Assembly: GCA_963806015.1 (NCBI GenBank)
Contig: CAWDWM010000004.1
Span: forward strand, 1 to 64,000
DNA: 64,000 nt
Direction: 5' to 3'
From: JAOPZW01 sp963806015
GTDB lineage: Bacteria; Actinomycetota; Thermoleophilia; Solirubrobacterales; Solirubrobacteraceae
The position numbers were made by a program, and so were the translations under genes. Shown one piece after another: positions 8,107 to 17,023 of this stretch (the stretch's first letter is position 1; the number at the start of each line of letters is the position of its first letter). The notes under the pieces are model-generated. The model saw only the letters and a list, made by a program, of their open reading frames with translations. It ran no database searches and had not been told where the DNA came from.

Positions 8107-9777
8107 ATGGTGGCCAAGGTCGCGGAGGAGATATGCCTCGGCGAGTGCCGGCGCGGCTGGGGCGCCCTGGATGCCGGGCGCTGGGAGCAGGCGCGGGCCT
8201 GCTTCGAGCGGGCGCTGGCCGCCAGGGAGGCGCCCGAGGCGTGGGAGGGGCTCAGTTGGGCGGCATGGTGGCTCGACGACGCCGACGTCGTGTTCGATGC
8301 GCGGAGGCGTGCGTATGGCGTCTATAGGGCGCGAGGTGACGCGGCGAGCGCTGCGCGGATGGCCACGTGGCTGGCGTGCGACGAGCTGGACTTCCATGGG
8401 GCGGTGCCGGTGGCGGGCGGCTGGCTGCGGCGCGCCGAACGACTGCTCGAGCCGCTGGAGGCGGGGCCGGCGCACGGCTGGCTCGCGTTCCACGCGGCCT
8501 ATCACGCGCGCGTGCGCGGCGATGCGGAGACGGCGCAGCGGCTCGCGGTGCGGGCCGGCGAGCTCGGGCGGCGCTTCGGCGTACCTGATCTGGAGATGCT
8601 TGGTCTCGCGCTGGAGGGAGCGACGCTCGTGGCGGACGCGCGCGTGGCGGAGGGCATGCGGCGTCTCGACGAGGCCGCGGCGGCGGCGCTGGAGGGCGAG
8701 GCGGCGATCCCGATGTCGAGTGCCTGGACGTTCTGCTTTGTCGTGTCGGCTTGCACGGCGGTGCTGGACTACGAGCGCGCGGTCGGGTGGTGTGATCGGA
8801 TCCGGGCGTTCGCCGAGCGTTACGGCAGCCGCTACATGATGGCGTTCTGCCGGGCAGAATATGGGGCCGTGCACCTTTGGTGCGGGCGGTGGGGCGAGGC
8901 CGAGTCGGTGCTCGAAGACTCGATCGCCGACTTCTCGGGCTCACGGCCGGGGATGGTGGGGGTCCCGCTCGCGGCGCTCGCGGAGCTCAGGCGCCGCCAG
9001 GGGCGGTCTGCGGAGGCGCGCGGGCTGCTCGACCGGGCGGGGTGGTCGTCGGAGGCGCAGCTGTGCCGGGCGCGGCTGGCGCTCGATGCGGGTGACGCGC
9101 GGGCGGCGGTCGAGCTGGTCGAGCGCTGGCTGCGGCGCGTTTCCGCGCAGCGCCGGCTCGACCGCGCGCCGGCTCTGGAGCTGCTGGTCCGCGCTCGCAT
9201 GGCCCGCGGGGAGCTCGGGCAGGCGGCCGCGGCCGTTGCGGAGCTGCGGGAGCTCGAGCGACTCGTCGGCACGGCCCCGCTCCGGGCGTTCGCGGATCTC
9301 GCCGAAGCCGTCGCGGCCGCCGGCCGGGGCGAGCACGAGCACGCTCGGCCGCTGTTTGAGGACGCGGTCGACGGCTTCGATGCCGCCGGCGCGCGCTTCG
9401 AGGCCGCTCGAGCAAGGATCGACCTTGCCGCGGCCCTGACCGCGCTGGGGCGCCCCGAGACGGCGGCGACTGAGGCGGGCGCCGCCTTAGACTGCCTGGT
9501 CGAACTGGGAGCCGAGACCGAAGCCGAGCGGGCACGGATGCTGTTGGGTGACAGCGGCGATGTGCCGCTGTCGGAGCTGACAGCGCGCGAGCGCGAGGTG
9601 CTGCGCCTGCTCGCCGACGGGCTCACGAACCGTCAGATCGCCGAGCGCCTGGTCATCAGCCACCACACGGTGCACCGGCACGTGACGAACCTGTTGCGCA
9701 AGCTCGGGCTCTCCTCGCGCAGCGCGGCGGCCGCGCACGCGGTCCGGACGGGACTGGTCGGTCGCCGCGACACATAG
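8107..9777 (+). CDS. TPR-containing LuxR-family transcriptional regulator
   Basis: 556 residues from the ATG at 8107, chosen because a GGGAG site precedes it by 7 nt. An upstream in-frame ATG at 8083 is possible. Residues 1 to about 480 are a series of Ala/Leu/Arg-rich helical pairs typical of TPR repeats. The C-terminal 65 residues are a LuxR/NarL helix-turn-helix: LTAREREVLRLLADG, then LTNRQIAERLVISHHTVHRH and a final RKLGLSSRSAAAAHAV. No P-loop is present, unlike LAL-type regulators. Probably a cytoplasmic regulator whose TPR part senses a protein or small ligand. The BTAD remnant lies upstream on the opposite strand. Confidence 0.85.
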   Translation: MVAKVAEEICLGECRRGWGALDAGRWEQARACFERALAAREAPEAWEGLSWAAWWLDDADVVFDARRRAYGVYRARGDAASAARMATWLACDELDFHGAVPVAGGWLRRAERLLEPLEAGPAHGWLAFHAAYHARVRGDAETAQRLAVRAGELGRRFGVPDLEMLGLALEGATLVADARVAEGMRRLDEAAAAALEGEAAIPMSSAWTFCFVVSACTAVLDYERAVGWCDRIRAFAERYGSRYMMAFCRAEYGAVHLWCGRWGEAESVLEDSIADFSGSRPGMVGVPLAALAELRRRQGRSAEARGLLDRAGWSSEAQLCRARLALDAGDARAAVELVERWLRRVSAQRRLDRAPALELLVRARMARGELGQAAAAVAELRELERLVGTAPLRAFADLAEAVAAAGRGEHEHARPLFEDAVDGFDAAGARFEAARARIDLAAALTALGRPETAATEAGAALDCLVELGAETEAERARMLLGDSGDVPLSELTAREREVLRLLADGLTNRQIAERLVISHHTVHRHVTNLLRKLGLSSRSAAAAHAVRTGLVGRRDT

Positions 9778-9847
9778 CCACGATCGGCCACCCGCAACGT
9801 CCACGGAAATGGCCTGCTGTGGCGAAGCCGCCCCGCATCACGCGGCG

Positions 9848-9853
9848 TACGGT
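9848..9853 (+). promoter_or_regulatory. -10 element for leaderless methyltransferase transcript
   Basis: TACGGT six nt before the ATG at 9860, matching the TANNNT spacing seen before many genes here. No ribosome-binding site is visible, in keeping with leaderless translation. Confidence 0.4.
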
Positions 9854-9859
9854 CGCGCC

Positions 9860-10765
9860 ATGACCGAACGCGACCCTTCGATGCGCGCGATCACCGTCGC
9901 CGCGGCACGCGCGCGAATCGACGAGCTCGCCGGGAGCCGACGCGAGACCACCGATCGAGAGCTCAAGGCCGCCACGCGTGCCGTGTGGGCGTTGGGCGAC
10001 TATCACCGGTTCGCGACCGATCTCGTGTGGGAGCTCGGCGCGACGCTGGTGCAGGCATGCGGCATCGCGGCGGGCCAGCGCGTGCTCGATGTGGCCGCTG
10101 GCTCCGGTAACGCGGCGCTGCGCGCCGCCGGCACCGGTGCGCGCGTGGTGGCGGCCGACCTCACGCCCGAGAACTTCGCGGCCGGCCGCCGCGAAGCCCA
10201 AGCGCTTGACGTCTCGGTGGACTGGGTAGAGGCCGACGCCGAAGCGCTGCCGTTCGCCGACGCCGAGTTCGACGCCGTGATCTCATCGGTCGGGGCGATG
10301 TGGGCGCCCGACCATCGCGCGGTCGCCGGCGAGATGCTGCGAGTGTGCCGGCCCGGCGGGACCATCGGGATGGTCAACTTCACGCCTGAGGGCCTGCTCA
10401 CAGACTTCCTCGCGGTGTTCGCGCCGTACGCGCCCCCGCCGCCGGGAGCGCTGCCGCCGGCTCAGTGGGGAAGCGAGCAGCACGTCCGCGAGCTGTTCGG
10501 GGCGCGCGTCGAGTCGCTCGCGATGACGCGGCGCGATTACGTGGAGCGCATCGAGGGCGGGCCGCAGGGCTACTGCGACTACTACAAGCAGACCTTCGGC
10601 CCGGTGATCGCGACCTACGCGGGCCTGGCCGATGCTGGCGAGCGCGTCGAGCTCGATCGGCGGTTCCTCGAGTTCGCCACGCGAGCCGACGAGGGACCGC
10701 CCGGAGGGCCCGCCGAGCTTCGGTTCGAATACCTGCTCGTGGTGGCGCACAAGCGCGGCGGCTGA
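9860..10765 (+). CDS. Class I SAM-dependent methyltransferase
   Basis: 301 residues. The SAM-binding glycine-rich motif is VLDVAAGSGNAALRAA, followed by the acidic end of strand 2 (VVAADLTPEN), the motif II region EADAEALPFADAEFDAVISS, and RVCRPGGTIGMV after it. This is the Methyltransf_11/25 pattern of small-molecule methyltransferases related to UbiE. The C-terminal 120 residues probably form the substrate part; I cannot name a substrate. Start at ATG 9860 with TACGGT six nt upstream. It stands alone between two regulators. Confidence 0.85.
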   Translation: MTERDPSMRAITVAAARARIDELAGSRRETTDRELKAATRAVWALGDYHRFATDLVWELGATLVQACGIAAGQRVLDVAAGSGNAALRAAGTGARVVAADLTPENFAAGRREAQALDVSVDWVEADAEALPFADAEFDAVISSVGAMWAPDHRAVAGEMLRVCRPGGTIGMVNFTPEGLLTDFLAVFAPYAPPPPGALPPAQWGSEQHVRELFGARVESLAMTRRDYVERIEGGPQGYCDYYKQTFGPVIATYAGLADAGERVELDRRFLEFATRADEGPPGGPAELRFEYLLVVAHKRGG

Positions 10766-11001
10766 GATGCAGCGGCGGATCGCCGAGTATGCGTGTGCAG
10801 CGAGGGGATCGTGGTCGCCCTGGTGGCGGTTGCGGCGGCGCTTTCGCCGTGGCGCCCGCCACCTCGCAGCTCCGGGTGAGTCCGACATGGTCGGCGTCAG
10901 GAATCAGTCCCACCCGGCGTGAAGTCGACACCACGCGAAGGTCCGGTCGTCCGAGCGGTGGGGCGGCGCCGGCGGAGCCTGCCGCTCGGGAGGCGGGCGT
11001 C

Positions 11002-11578
11002 TCAGCCCACCAGTCCGTGCTCGAGCGCGAACACGGCGGCCGCGGCTCGGCTGGAGTCGCCGGGCTTCGCGTAGATGCTCTGCACGTGGTGCTCGGCGGT
11101 GCGCCGCGAGATGACCAGGCGCTCGGCGATCTCGCGGTTCGAGCATCCCTGCGCAACCAAAGCCAGCACCTCGACCTCGCGTTCGGTGAGCTCGGCGGGG
11201 CGCAGGTCGCCCCGGCGCCGCCGGTCACGCTGCCCGGCGGCCTCGAGTACCGCCGCCACAGCCTCGGGGTCGAGTCGTCCGCCTCGCGCCTCGGCCGCGA
11301 GCGCCTCGGCCGCCCGCTCGGGCTCGAGCGGAGCGCGGTGCGGCCGAGGCTGAGTCATCGCTTGGAAGGCGTCGGCGGCGGCGAGGATGCGGGCCGGCGG
11401 CGGCAGCTCGGCCGGCCTTGCAGCCGCGGTGATAGCCGGAGCCATCGAGCCGCTCGTGGTGCGCGCCGGCGAGCGAGGCGAGCGACCGCAGCGCCCCCGA
11501 CGAGGCGAGGATGCGCTCGGTCCGGTAGGGATGGAGGCGCACCTCCTCCCACTCGGCTGCGCTCAGCGGTCCCGGCTT
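11002..11578 (-). pseudogene. Broken HD-GYP/LuxR fusion gene
   Basis: The minus strand reads KPGPLSAAEWEEVRLHPYR and then HHERLDGSGYHRG, the second half of an HD-GYP c-di-GMP phosphodiesterase domain. A frame change near 11420-11435 continues as ARILAAADAFQAMT and, after a linker, a LuxR helix-turn-helix (LTEREVEVLALVAQG, then SNREIAERLVISRRTAEHH), ending at 11002. The HD motif and everything upstream are missing: past 11578 the sequence becomes the tautomerase remnant. HD-GYP-LuxR fusions are known in actinobacteria. This copy lacks its catalytic half and is frameshifted. The 147-codon 3' frame alone could still make a HTH peptide. Confidence 0.7.
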
Positions 11579-11633
11579 AGTGATAAGAGGTTGGCGCCGG
11601 CATCCAGGATCGGCCGGTCGCGGCTGAGCGAGA

Positions 11634-11897
11634 TCACGTAGACGCCGAGCGCCAGCCCGGTGGTGCCGGCCGCGATGTGCTGAGGAGCAGATTGTCGCGG
11701 AGGAGATCCGTGATCGCCGGACGATCTGAACGCGGTGGCCCAGTCGCCCGACTTGGTCTCATCGATCACGACCGTGGTGACCTCGCGCCTGTTCTCGCCC
11801 TCGATGCCGACCATGGTGTCGGTCAGCCGCTCCGCGATCTGGCGGTTCTCCCGGGCGTGAAGGTGCCCTCGATGAGCTTGACGTTGATGTGGGGCAT
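11634..11897 (-). pseudogene. Frameshifted 4-oxalocrotonate tautomerase-like gene
   Basis: It begins at ATG 11897 behind an AAGGAG site and reads MPHINVKLIEGTFTPG, with the catalytic Pro directly after Met. A one-base loss near 11851 shifts the frame, which then reads NRQIAERLTDTMVGIEGE and VTTVVIDETKSGDWA. A second shift near 11735 gives ITDLLRDNLLLSTSRP and a stop at 11634. An intact relative is at 45943-46167 in this window and aligns segment by segment (VIEGVF, RQIVEGLTEAMVAIEGEG, SGEWGIGG). Two independent indels show loss of function. Confidence 0.75.
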
Positions 11898-11984
11898 GTG
11901 GACGCTCCTTCGGTCGCCTGTTCGATGCCCGCCAGCATCGCGCTCGCCCGGCCGGCCGTCATCGCCCGGACTGGCCATCCGAAC

Positions 11985-12256
11985 TGCTGTCGCCGGGCCG
12001 TACGCCAGTCTCGCGGCGCAGGCCGGTCTGATCGGCTTCACGTGCACCAACTTCGTACCGCTGGTCGCCCGCCCGGCGGCACGAGACCGCTCTTCGGCAC
12101 CAACCCGCTCGCATGCTCACGGTGCCCGGCGAGCGCGCTGCGCGGCGTTTGGAGGATCACGTCGCGTGTGGGACGGTGCGGCTGGCTGCGGCGAGCTGGC
12201 AGATCCTCGTCTGCGAGTCGCTCGGCGTCGCGCCGCCCGACCTCCTCGCCGCTTGA
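11985..12256 (+). pseudogene. Remnant of Ldh2-type malate/lactate dehydrogenase
   Basis: The plus strand carries GPYASLAAQAGLIGFTCTNF. After a shift it reads PPGGTRPLFGTNPLAC, the conserved nucleotide-binding region of the Ldh2 (YlbC/ComC-like) dehydrogenases. It jumps directly to the family C-terminus: VPGERAARRLEDHVACGTVR to SLGVAPPDLLAA and a stop at 12256. About 200 central residues and the N-terminus are gone, so an internal deletion plus a frameshift have destroyed it. An ATG at 12113 gives a 47-codon residual frame. Confidence 0.6.
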
Positions 12257-12285
12257 CCCGCCGCCGTCACGCGAGACGGCGGGTC
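12255..12285 (+). terminator. Stem-loop at the end of the Ldh2 remnant
   Basis: A 9-bp perfect inverted repeat, GACCCGCCG at 12255-12263 and CGGCGGGTC at 12277-12285, overlaps the stop codon of the remnant. There is no T-run. It probably served as the terminator of the once-intact gene. Confidence 0.4.
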
Positions 12286-12454
12286 GCAGCATCGGGCGAT
12301 GTGGAGGGACCGGTCAGGCGTCTGACGCGAGGCGTCGACCCGCGCGCTGACGCCTGGCCGGCTTCAGCCTCGCGCGCTTGATGGACGGGCGGCTGACGCC
12401 GGCGGACGCGCTCGCGCTGCAGCTCACGACGGCTGTCTGAGCGCGAGCGCGATC

Positions 12455-13456
12455 ATGGATCTGACGCGCAGTGGGGGGTACGACCTTCGACAGGTGAATG
12501 CGGATCGCCCTCATGCCTTTGCTTACGACGGCGTGATCCGGCGGGTGTGGCCGTTTGCGCTTGCAGTCGTCGTTGCTCTTGCGTCTTTGCCGTTTGTCGA
12601 TGTCAGGCGTCCGGCTCTCGTCATCGCGGCCGGCGTGCTCGTTGTCGCGATGGTGCCTGGCGTCGCGTTTGCTCGGTGGGAGCGGTTGCCGCGGTGCGCC
12701 GCGGTCGTCCCGCCTGTCGTGCTGGTCGTGGTGGTCTTCCTGCTGCGGGAGGCGACTGGAGGGATCGGGAACCCGGTCGATTATGAGGCGCTGCTGATGC
12801 TCGCGGTCTTGTGGGTGGCCTTGTACGGCGATCGCGTGGAACTTGTCATCGTCGTGCTCGTCAGCGCCGGGACGTTTGCCGCGTCAGTGGTGATCGCGGG
12901 CGGTGGCGGTGGCGCATGGGTCAAGGCGGTGCTCTGGCCGACCGTCGCTGTGATCGTCGGCCTCCGCGGGTCGGCGCTCGTCCGCCAGGTGACGATCCAG
13001 TCGAGAAGCGACCCACTGACTGGGCTGGCCAATCGGGCGCGTTGGGAGGAGGAACTGCCCCGTGAAGTTGCGCGATCGCGGCGCTACGCGCATGCGCTGT
13101 CGGTTGCAGTCATCGACATCGATCACTTCAAGCGCATCAATGACCGCGACGGCCACGCGGCCGGTGATCGGCTGCTGCGCGACGCGGCCGTCGCGTGGAG
13201 CGCGCAGCTGCGTGCGGGTGACCTGCTTGCGCGGTACGGCGGCGAGGAGTTCGTGCTGCTGCTGCCCGGCACCGGACTCGCGGAGGCCCGCCGCGTAGTG
13301 GACCGCGTCAGGGGCAGCACCCCTGCTGCGGTGACCTGCTCAGCGGGCGTGACCGAGCTTCGGGCTGACGACTGGCCAGCGGCGCTCGTCGCTCGCGCCG
13401 ACGAGGCGCTCTACGCCGCCAAGCGCTCCGGTCGAAACCGGACCAACACGGCCTGA
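12455..13456 (+). CDS. Membrane-anchored GGDEF diguanylate cyclase
   Basis: 333 residues. Residues about 30-175 hold five or six hydrophobic helices (for example VWPFALAVVVALASLPF and VLVVAMVPGVAFA), a membrane sensor of no named family. The GGDEF domain starts at DPLTGLANR (186-194). The active site is GGEEF at 262-266, and a product-inhibition I-site RAGD lies at 253-256 with the usual five-residue spacing. Makes c-di-GMP from two GTP at the membrane. Start ATG 12455; GTG 12494 is an alternative. No phosphodiesterase is adjacent; the nearest HD-GYP gene (11002-11578) is broken. Confidence 0.88.
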   Translation: MDLTRSGGYDLRQVNADRPHAFAYDGVIRRVWPFALAVVVALASLPFVDVRRPALVIAAGVLVVAMVPGVAFARWERLPRCAAVVPPVVLVVVVFLLREATGGIGNPVDYEALLMLAVLWVALYGDRVELVIVVLVSAGTFAASVVIAGGGGGAWVKAVLWPTVAVIVGLRGSALVRQVTIQSRSDPLTGLANRARWEEELPREVARSRRYAHALSVAVIDIDHFKRINDRDGHAAGDRLLRDAAVAWSAQLRAGDLLARYGGEEFVLLLPGTGLAEARRVVDRVRGSTPAAVTCSAGVTELRADDWPAALVARADEALYAAKRSGRNRTNTA

Positions 13457-13480
13457 CCGGGTTGGCGCCACGGGGGCAGG

Positions 13481-13760
13481 GTGACGCGGGTGGAATGCCG
13501 CTGCGCGCGTGCGCCTGGACTCGCTCGCGGCCGATTGGCCTCGCCGTCGGTGTCACGCGTACGGACGACTGCTGCACGGGTGGCTGGGATTCCGGCCGTA
13601 CTGGCTCTTGCCGGCGGCGGCGCGGTGGTCTATGTCCGCACGCAGGTGCTCGACCGTGAGGCGTTCGAGCGCCAGGCGGTCGCGGCGATCGAGAAGCCGG
13701 CGGTTCGCGCGCGGTTGCCGACCGTATCGTGTCGGAGGCACCATGCTGCGCTCTCATCCG
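13481..13760 (+). pseudogene. N-terminal remnant of a membrane protein
   Basis: One frame gives a hydrophobic helix and an amphipathic stretch (VLALAGGGAVVYVRTQVLD, then FERQAVAAIEKPAVRA). After a shift near 13715 another frame continues VADRIVSEA. The pattern resembles the start of a family of actinobacterial single-TM proteins of unknown role in which AVRxxVADRIV follows the first helix. The downstream part is absent. Identification is by pattern only. Confidence 0.4.
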
Positions 13761-13929
13761 TGGCACACAGGACCCGCGGTCACGCCCCTTGTGTTGGTGT
13801 ACCGGTATGAAGATGTGTGCGGAGCGTCGGCTGGGTCCGTAGCCGGGCCGCCTGAGGACGCTAGAGCGCGGGCCGATCCCGCCGCGAGGTTCGCGCGCTG
13901 CGCGTGCGGGGCCGGCGGGGATCGCTCCC

Positions 13930-14510
13930 GCGGGCCGCGGGACCGCGCGGCCTCATCGTCAGCGTCACGTACCTCCAGGCAGCGCTCGAGCTTGGCGCGC
14001 ACGTTGTCGCCGTAGGCGTCGCATGTTCCGGAAAGAGGCCGTGGTGCGACTCCGCGGCCTCGGCATGAATACCGGCGCGATGCCGTCAACGAGCGGGAAC
14101 TTGACCGTGCGATGGTGCGGGACGAGCTTGACGGCCGTCTCGACCTACGCGCGCACGAGCGGGTCGGCGAACTCTACGCACGCGATGGCGACCTCGAAAT
14201 CGTCGAGTGACCCGATCTCGGTCTGCGCAAAATTGAGCGCAAGCGACTCGAGCATGTGCGCGCATCGCCCAACGCTGCCGGCCATCCGGCCGGCGTGGTC
14301 GAAGGTGGGCGCGAGCGGGAAACACCCCTCGAGCGGCACCAGCCCGCGGATTGGCTTGAACCCTACGATGCCGCAGCACGCGGCCGGGATCCGGATCGAG
14401 CCGCCGGAGTCCGAGCCGAGCGCCGCGTCGGCCAGCCCCGCGGCGATCGCAGCCGCGGAGCCCGCGCTCGAGCCGCCGGCGTCCGGTAGTCGGTTTGCGG
14501 ACCGCATTAC
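13930..14510 (-). pseudogene. Decayed amidase-signature family gene
   Basis: The minus strand carries the amidase signature core: GGSSAGSAAAIAAGLADAAL, then LGSDSGGSIRIPAACCG, VGFKPIRGLVPLEGCFPLAP and TFDHAGRMAGSV. That covers both catalytic serines of the Ser-cisSer-Lys triad; the Lys-containing N-terminus is missing. Downstream there is a TAG stop at 14145-14147. In the same frame KFPLVDGIAPVFM follows, then two more frame changes before YGDNVRAKLERCLEV near 14000. Truncated at 5', with a nonsense codon and several indels. Confidence 0.75.
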
Positions 14511-14631
14511 GCTGCGTATTGTGGAGGTCCGAGCGCCGGTTGTGCGCCGCGGACGCCCGGCTCTGAGCCGCCCGGCCTTGATCGATAGCGTTCCGTAGGG
14601 CTGCTGCGAGAGGGCGATGGGGAGCCCCTGG

Positions 14632-14952
14632 TCAGCCGATGATCGTCTTCTCGTCGACGATGATCATGCCGGTTTGATCCATGTCGAGGAAGTTCTTCGC
14701 GTCCTCGACGGCGGCGCCCATCTGGGGTGAGTTGAGGGCAGCGGTCATCGCTTGATCGTCGTCGAACCAGAGTTCGCCGATGCCGTCACAGATCGGTTCT
14801 TCGGAGTCGGCGGTGACGTGGTTTTGGCGCCATTTCGTCAGCCCGGGCAGCTCCTTGAGTACCGAGACATGGCGTTCACCGCTCCACTCGGCGAGGCATT
14901 GTTCGCGAGTCAGGTCTGGCCGTCGCTGGATGACGAAGATCACCTTGCTCAT
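14632..14952 (-). CDS. EthD-domain protein
   Basis: 106 residues from ATG 14952, preceded by GAGGAGAT. The ferredoxin-like (dimeric alpha-beta barrel) EthD pattern is visible: KVIFVIQRRPDLTREQCLAEW, then LPGLTKWRQNHV, a DGIGELWFDD strand and the C-terminal EKTIIG. EthD proteins are small accessory or cyclase-like proteins in degradation and polyketide pathways; the role here is unknown. The longer open frame upstream is the shadow of the divergent regulator. It is transcribed away from that ATPase/wHTH regulator across a 127-bp gap, which makes it a plausible target. Confidence 0.8.
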   Translation of the reverse strand: MSKVIFVIQRRPDLTREQCLAEWSGERHVSVLKELPGLTKWRQNHVTADSEEPICDGIGELWFDDDQAMTAALNSPQMGAAVEDAKNFLDMDQTGMIIVDEKTIIG

Positions 14953-15063
14953 CTCGATCTCCTCAGTCGCGTCAATACTGGTTTCGCCGCAGCGTAGGCG
15001 GGCCAGGGCGCCGCTGCATGACACGACGATGAAAAGACGATGACGGCCGCGCGGCGGGCGCGG

Positions 15064-15069
15064 TAGCCT
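15064..15069 (+). promoter_or_regulatory. -10-like element of the ATPase/wHTH regulator
   Basis: TAGCCT lies 10 nt before ATG 15080 with no Shine-Dalgarno sequence between, in line with leaderless or short-leader transcription. Confidence 0.35.
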
Positions 15070-15079
15070 CGAGCAACGA

Positions 15080-17023
15080 ATGGTCGTCGAGACCGGTTCG
15101 AGCACCGTGCGATTGGGCGCTGGAGCGTTCGTTGGGCGCCACGAGGAGTTGCTGCGTCTGCGGCGCCTCGCGGTCGAGCCGGTGCCGCGAGTGTTCTTCG
15201 TGCACGGGTTGGCCGGCTCGGGAAAGTCGACGCTCCTGCGTCGATTCGCCGTCGACGTTCCGTCTGGCCATCCGCTGGTGCTCCTCATGGACGGCCGAGA
15301 GGTCGAGCCGACGGAGCAGGGCTTCCTCTTGGCGGTGGCTCACGCCGCCGGATCACTCGACGAACGCGAGCTCGGGCTTGACCTGTTCGAGTGGCTGGGC
15401 GATCTAGCCGATCGGGTCGTGCTTTGCGTGGATCATTATGAGCTGCTCCGCCTGCTCGATACGTGGCTGCGGCAGGCGGTGACTCCCGCACTGCCGGAGA
15501 ACGTGGTGATGCTGTTGGCCGGGCGGGAAGCGCCCAACCGGGCATGGAGTCGGCTTCCCGCGGGCGGCTTCGAGGCGAGGCTTCTCGGACCGTTGCGAGC
15601 GGAGGAGAGCGCAGAGCTCGTGCGCTCGCTGGGCGTCCCGCAGGACGACGTCGCTGCGATCATTCGCTTCTCCCGAGGGCACGCCCTGACGCTCGTGCTC
15701 GGCGCCTTGGCCACCAAGGAACGTCCCGCCTCGCAGATCCAGGACGTGACGCTCAGCCGGCTGCTCGACGAGTTCACGCGGGCCTATCTCGACGACCTGG
15801 AGGAGCGGACACAGCGCGTCCTCGAGGCGGCAGCGGTCGTCCGGCGCCTCAGCACGCCGCTGCTTGACGCCATGCTGCCCGGTCTCGACACGTCGCAGGC
15901 GTTGCAGGCTGTGGCGGAGTTGCCCTTCGTCGACATCGCCGCCGACGGGCTCGCGCTTCACGAAGCGCTCCAGCAGACGATCGCGGCGCGGCTGCGGGCG
16001 CTGGATCCGTCCCGGTGCCTCGAGCTGCGGCGACGGGCCTGGGCTCATGTCCGTGACCAGCTTCGCAGCGCGCCGAGGTCTCAGCTATGGCGCCAGACCG
16101 CCGACATGATCTACCTGGTCGAGCATCCCGAGGTCCGGGAGGCCCACTTTCCCAGCGGCGCGCACAACTTCGCCGTGGAGACGGCGACGCCGGCAGACGC
16201 GGCCGCCATCGGCGCGCTCATCGAACGACACGAACCCCCGACGGCCGCCCGGATATTGCGCGCCTGGTGGTCCCGGTCCCCGGACGCGTTCCGCGTCGCT
16301 CGGAACGCGCGCGGTGATGTCGCCGGGTTCTCGATCATCACCACCAGCGGCCAGACCGACCCGCGCCGGTTCGCACACGATCCGGTCGTCGCGATGTGGC
16401 TCGACCACCTCGCCGAGCACCCGATCGGTCCCGGCCAAGAGGTGCTGCTCATCCGCCGCTGGCTGACCTGGGACGCGGGGGACGGCCCGTGCGAGGCGCA
16501 GGCCAGCATGTGGCTCGACCTCAAGCGCATCTACATGCAGCTCCGTCCCCGCCTGCGTCGCAACTACGGGATCACCAACCATCCCGAGATCTACGGCCCG
16601 GTCATGGAACAGATCCGCGGTGGGCTCATTCCGCGAGGCGTGGTGGAGATCGACGGTCGTGAGTACCACGGGCTGTACCTCGAATTCGGCCCGTCATCGG
16701 TGGACGGGTGGCTGACCGACCTGGCGGCCGCGGAGTTCGGGCCCCCCGAGGACGATCTCCTCGACGTGCGGCAACGCCAGCTGCTGATCAACGGTGATCG
16801 CGTGGACCTCACGCCGAAGGAGTTCGAGGTCATGCACTTCCTGCGCGAGCGCACTGGTCATACCGTCGCCCGCAGCGAACTCCTCGATGCCGTCTGGGGC
16901 TTCGACGACGACCTCGGATCCAACGTCGTCGACGCGGTGATCCACAGGCTACGCGAGAAGCTCGCAGACAACGCAGATCTGATCCAAACCGTGAGAGGCG
17001 TCGGCTACCGGCTGTCGCAGTGA
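15080..17023 (+). CDS. STAND-like ATPase fused to OmpR-type winged helix
   Basis: 647 residues. Residues 15-60 start an AAA/STAND ATPase: FVGRHEELLRLRRL is the usual lead-in, and GLAGSGKST the Walker A. VVLCVDHYELL fits Walker B and LPENVVMLLAGRE sensor 1. After a helical part (about 240-370), residues about 365-540 begin VETATPADAAAIGALIERHE and look like a GNAT-type fold (RNARGDVAGFSII). The C-terminal 85 residues are an OmpR/PhoB winged helix: LTPKEFEVMHFLRERTGHTV to VVDAVIHRLREKL and VRGVGYRL. An ATP-dependent switch fused directly to a DNA reader, with no receiver domain. It may control the divergent EthD gene. Confidence 0.8.
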   Translation: MVVETGSSTVRLGAGAFVGRHEELLRLRRLAVEPVPRVFFVHGLAGSGKSTLLRRFAVDVPSGHPLVLLMDGREVEPTEQGFLLAVAHAAGSLDERELGLDLFEWLGDLADRVVLCVDHYELLRLLDTWLRQAVTPALPENVVMLLAGREAPNRAWSRLPAGGFEARLLGPLRAEESAELVRSLGVPQDDVAAIIRFSRGHALTLVLGALATKERPASQIQDVTLSRLLDEFTRAYLDDLEERTQRVLEAAAVVRRLSTPLLDAMLPGLDTSQALQAVAELPFVDIAADGLALHEALQQTIAARLRALDPSRCLELRRRAWAHVRDQLRSAPRSQLWRQTADMIYLVEHPEVREAHFPSGAHNFAVETATPADAAAIGALIERHEPPTAARILRAWWSRSPDAFRVARNARGDVAGFSIITTSGQTDPRRFAHDPVVAMWLDHLAEHPIGPGQEVLLIRRWLTWDAGDGPCEAQASMWLDLKRIYMQLRPRLRRNYGITNHPEIYGPVMEQIRGGLIPRGVVEIDGREYHGLYLEFGPSSVDGWLTDLAAAEFGPPEDDLLDVRQRQLLINGDRVDLTPKEFEVMHFLRERTGHTVARSELLDAVWGFDDDLGSNVVDAVIHRLREKLADNADLIQTVRGVGYRLSQ

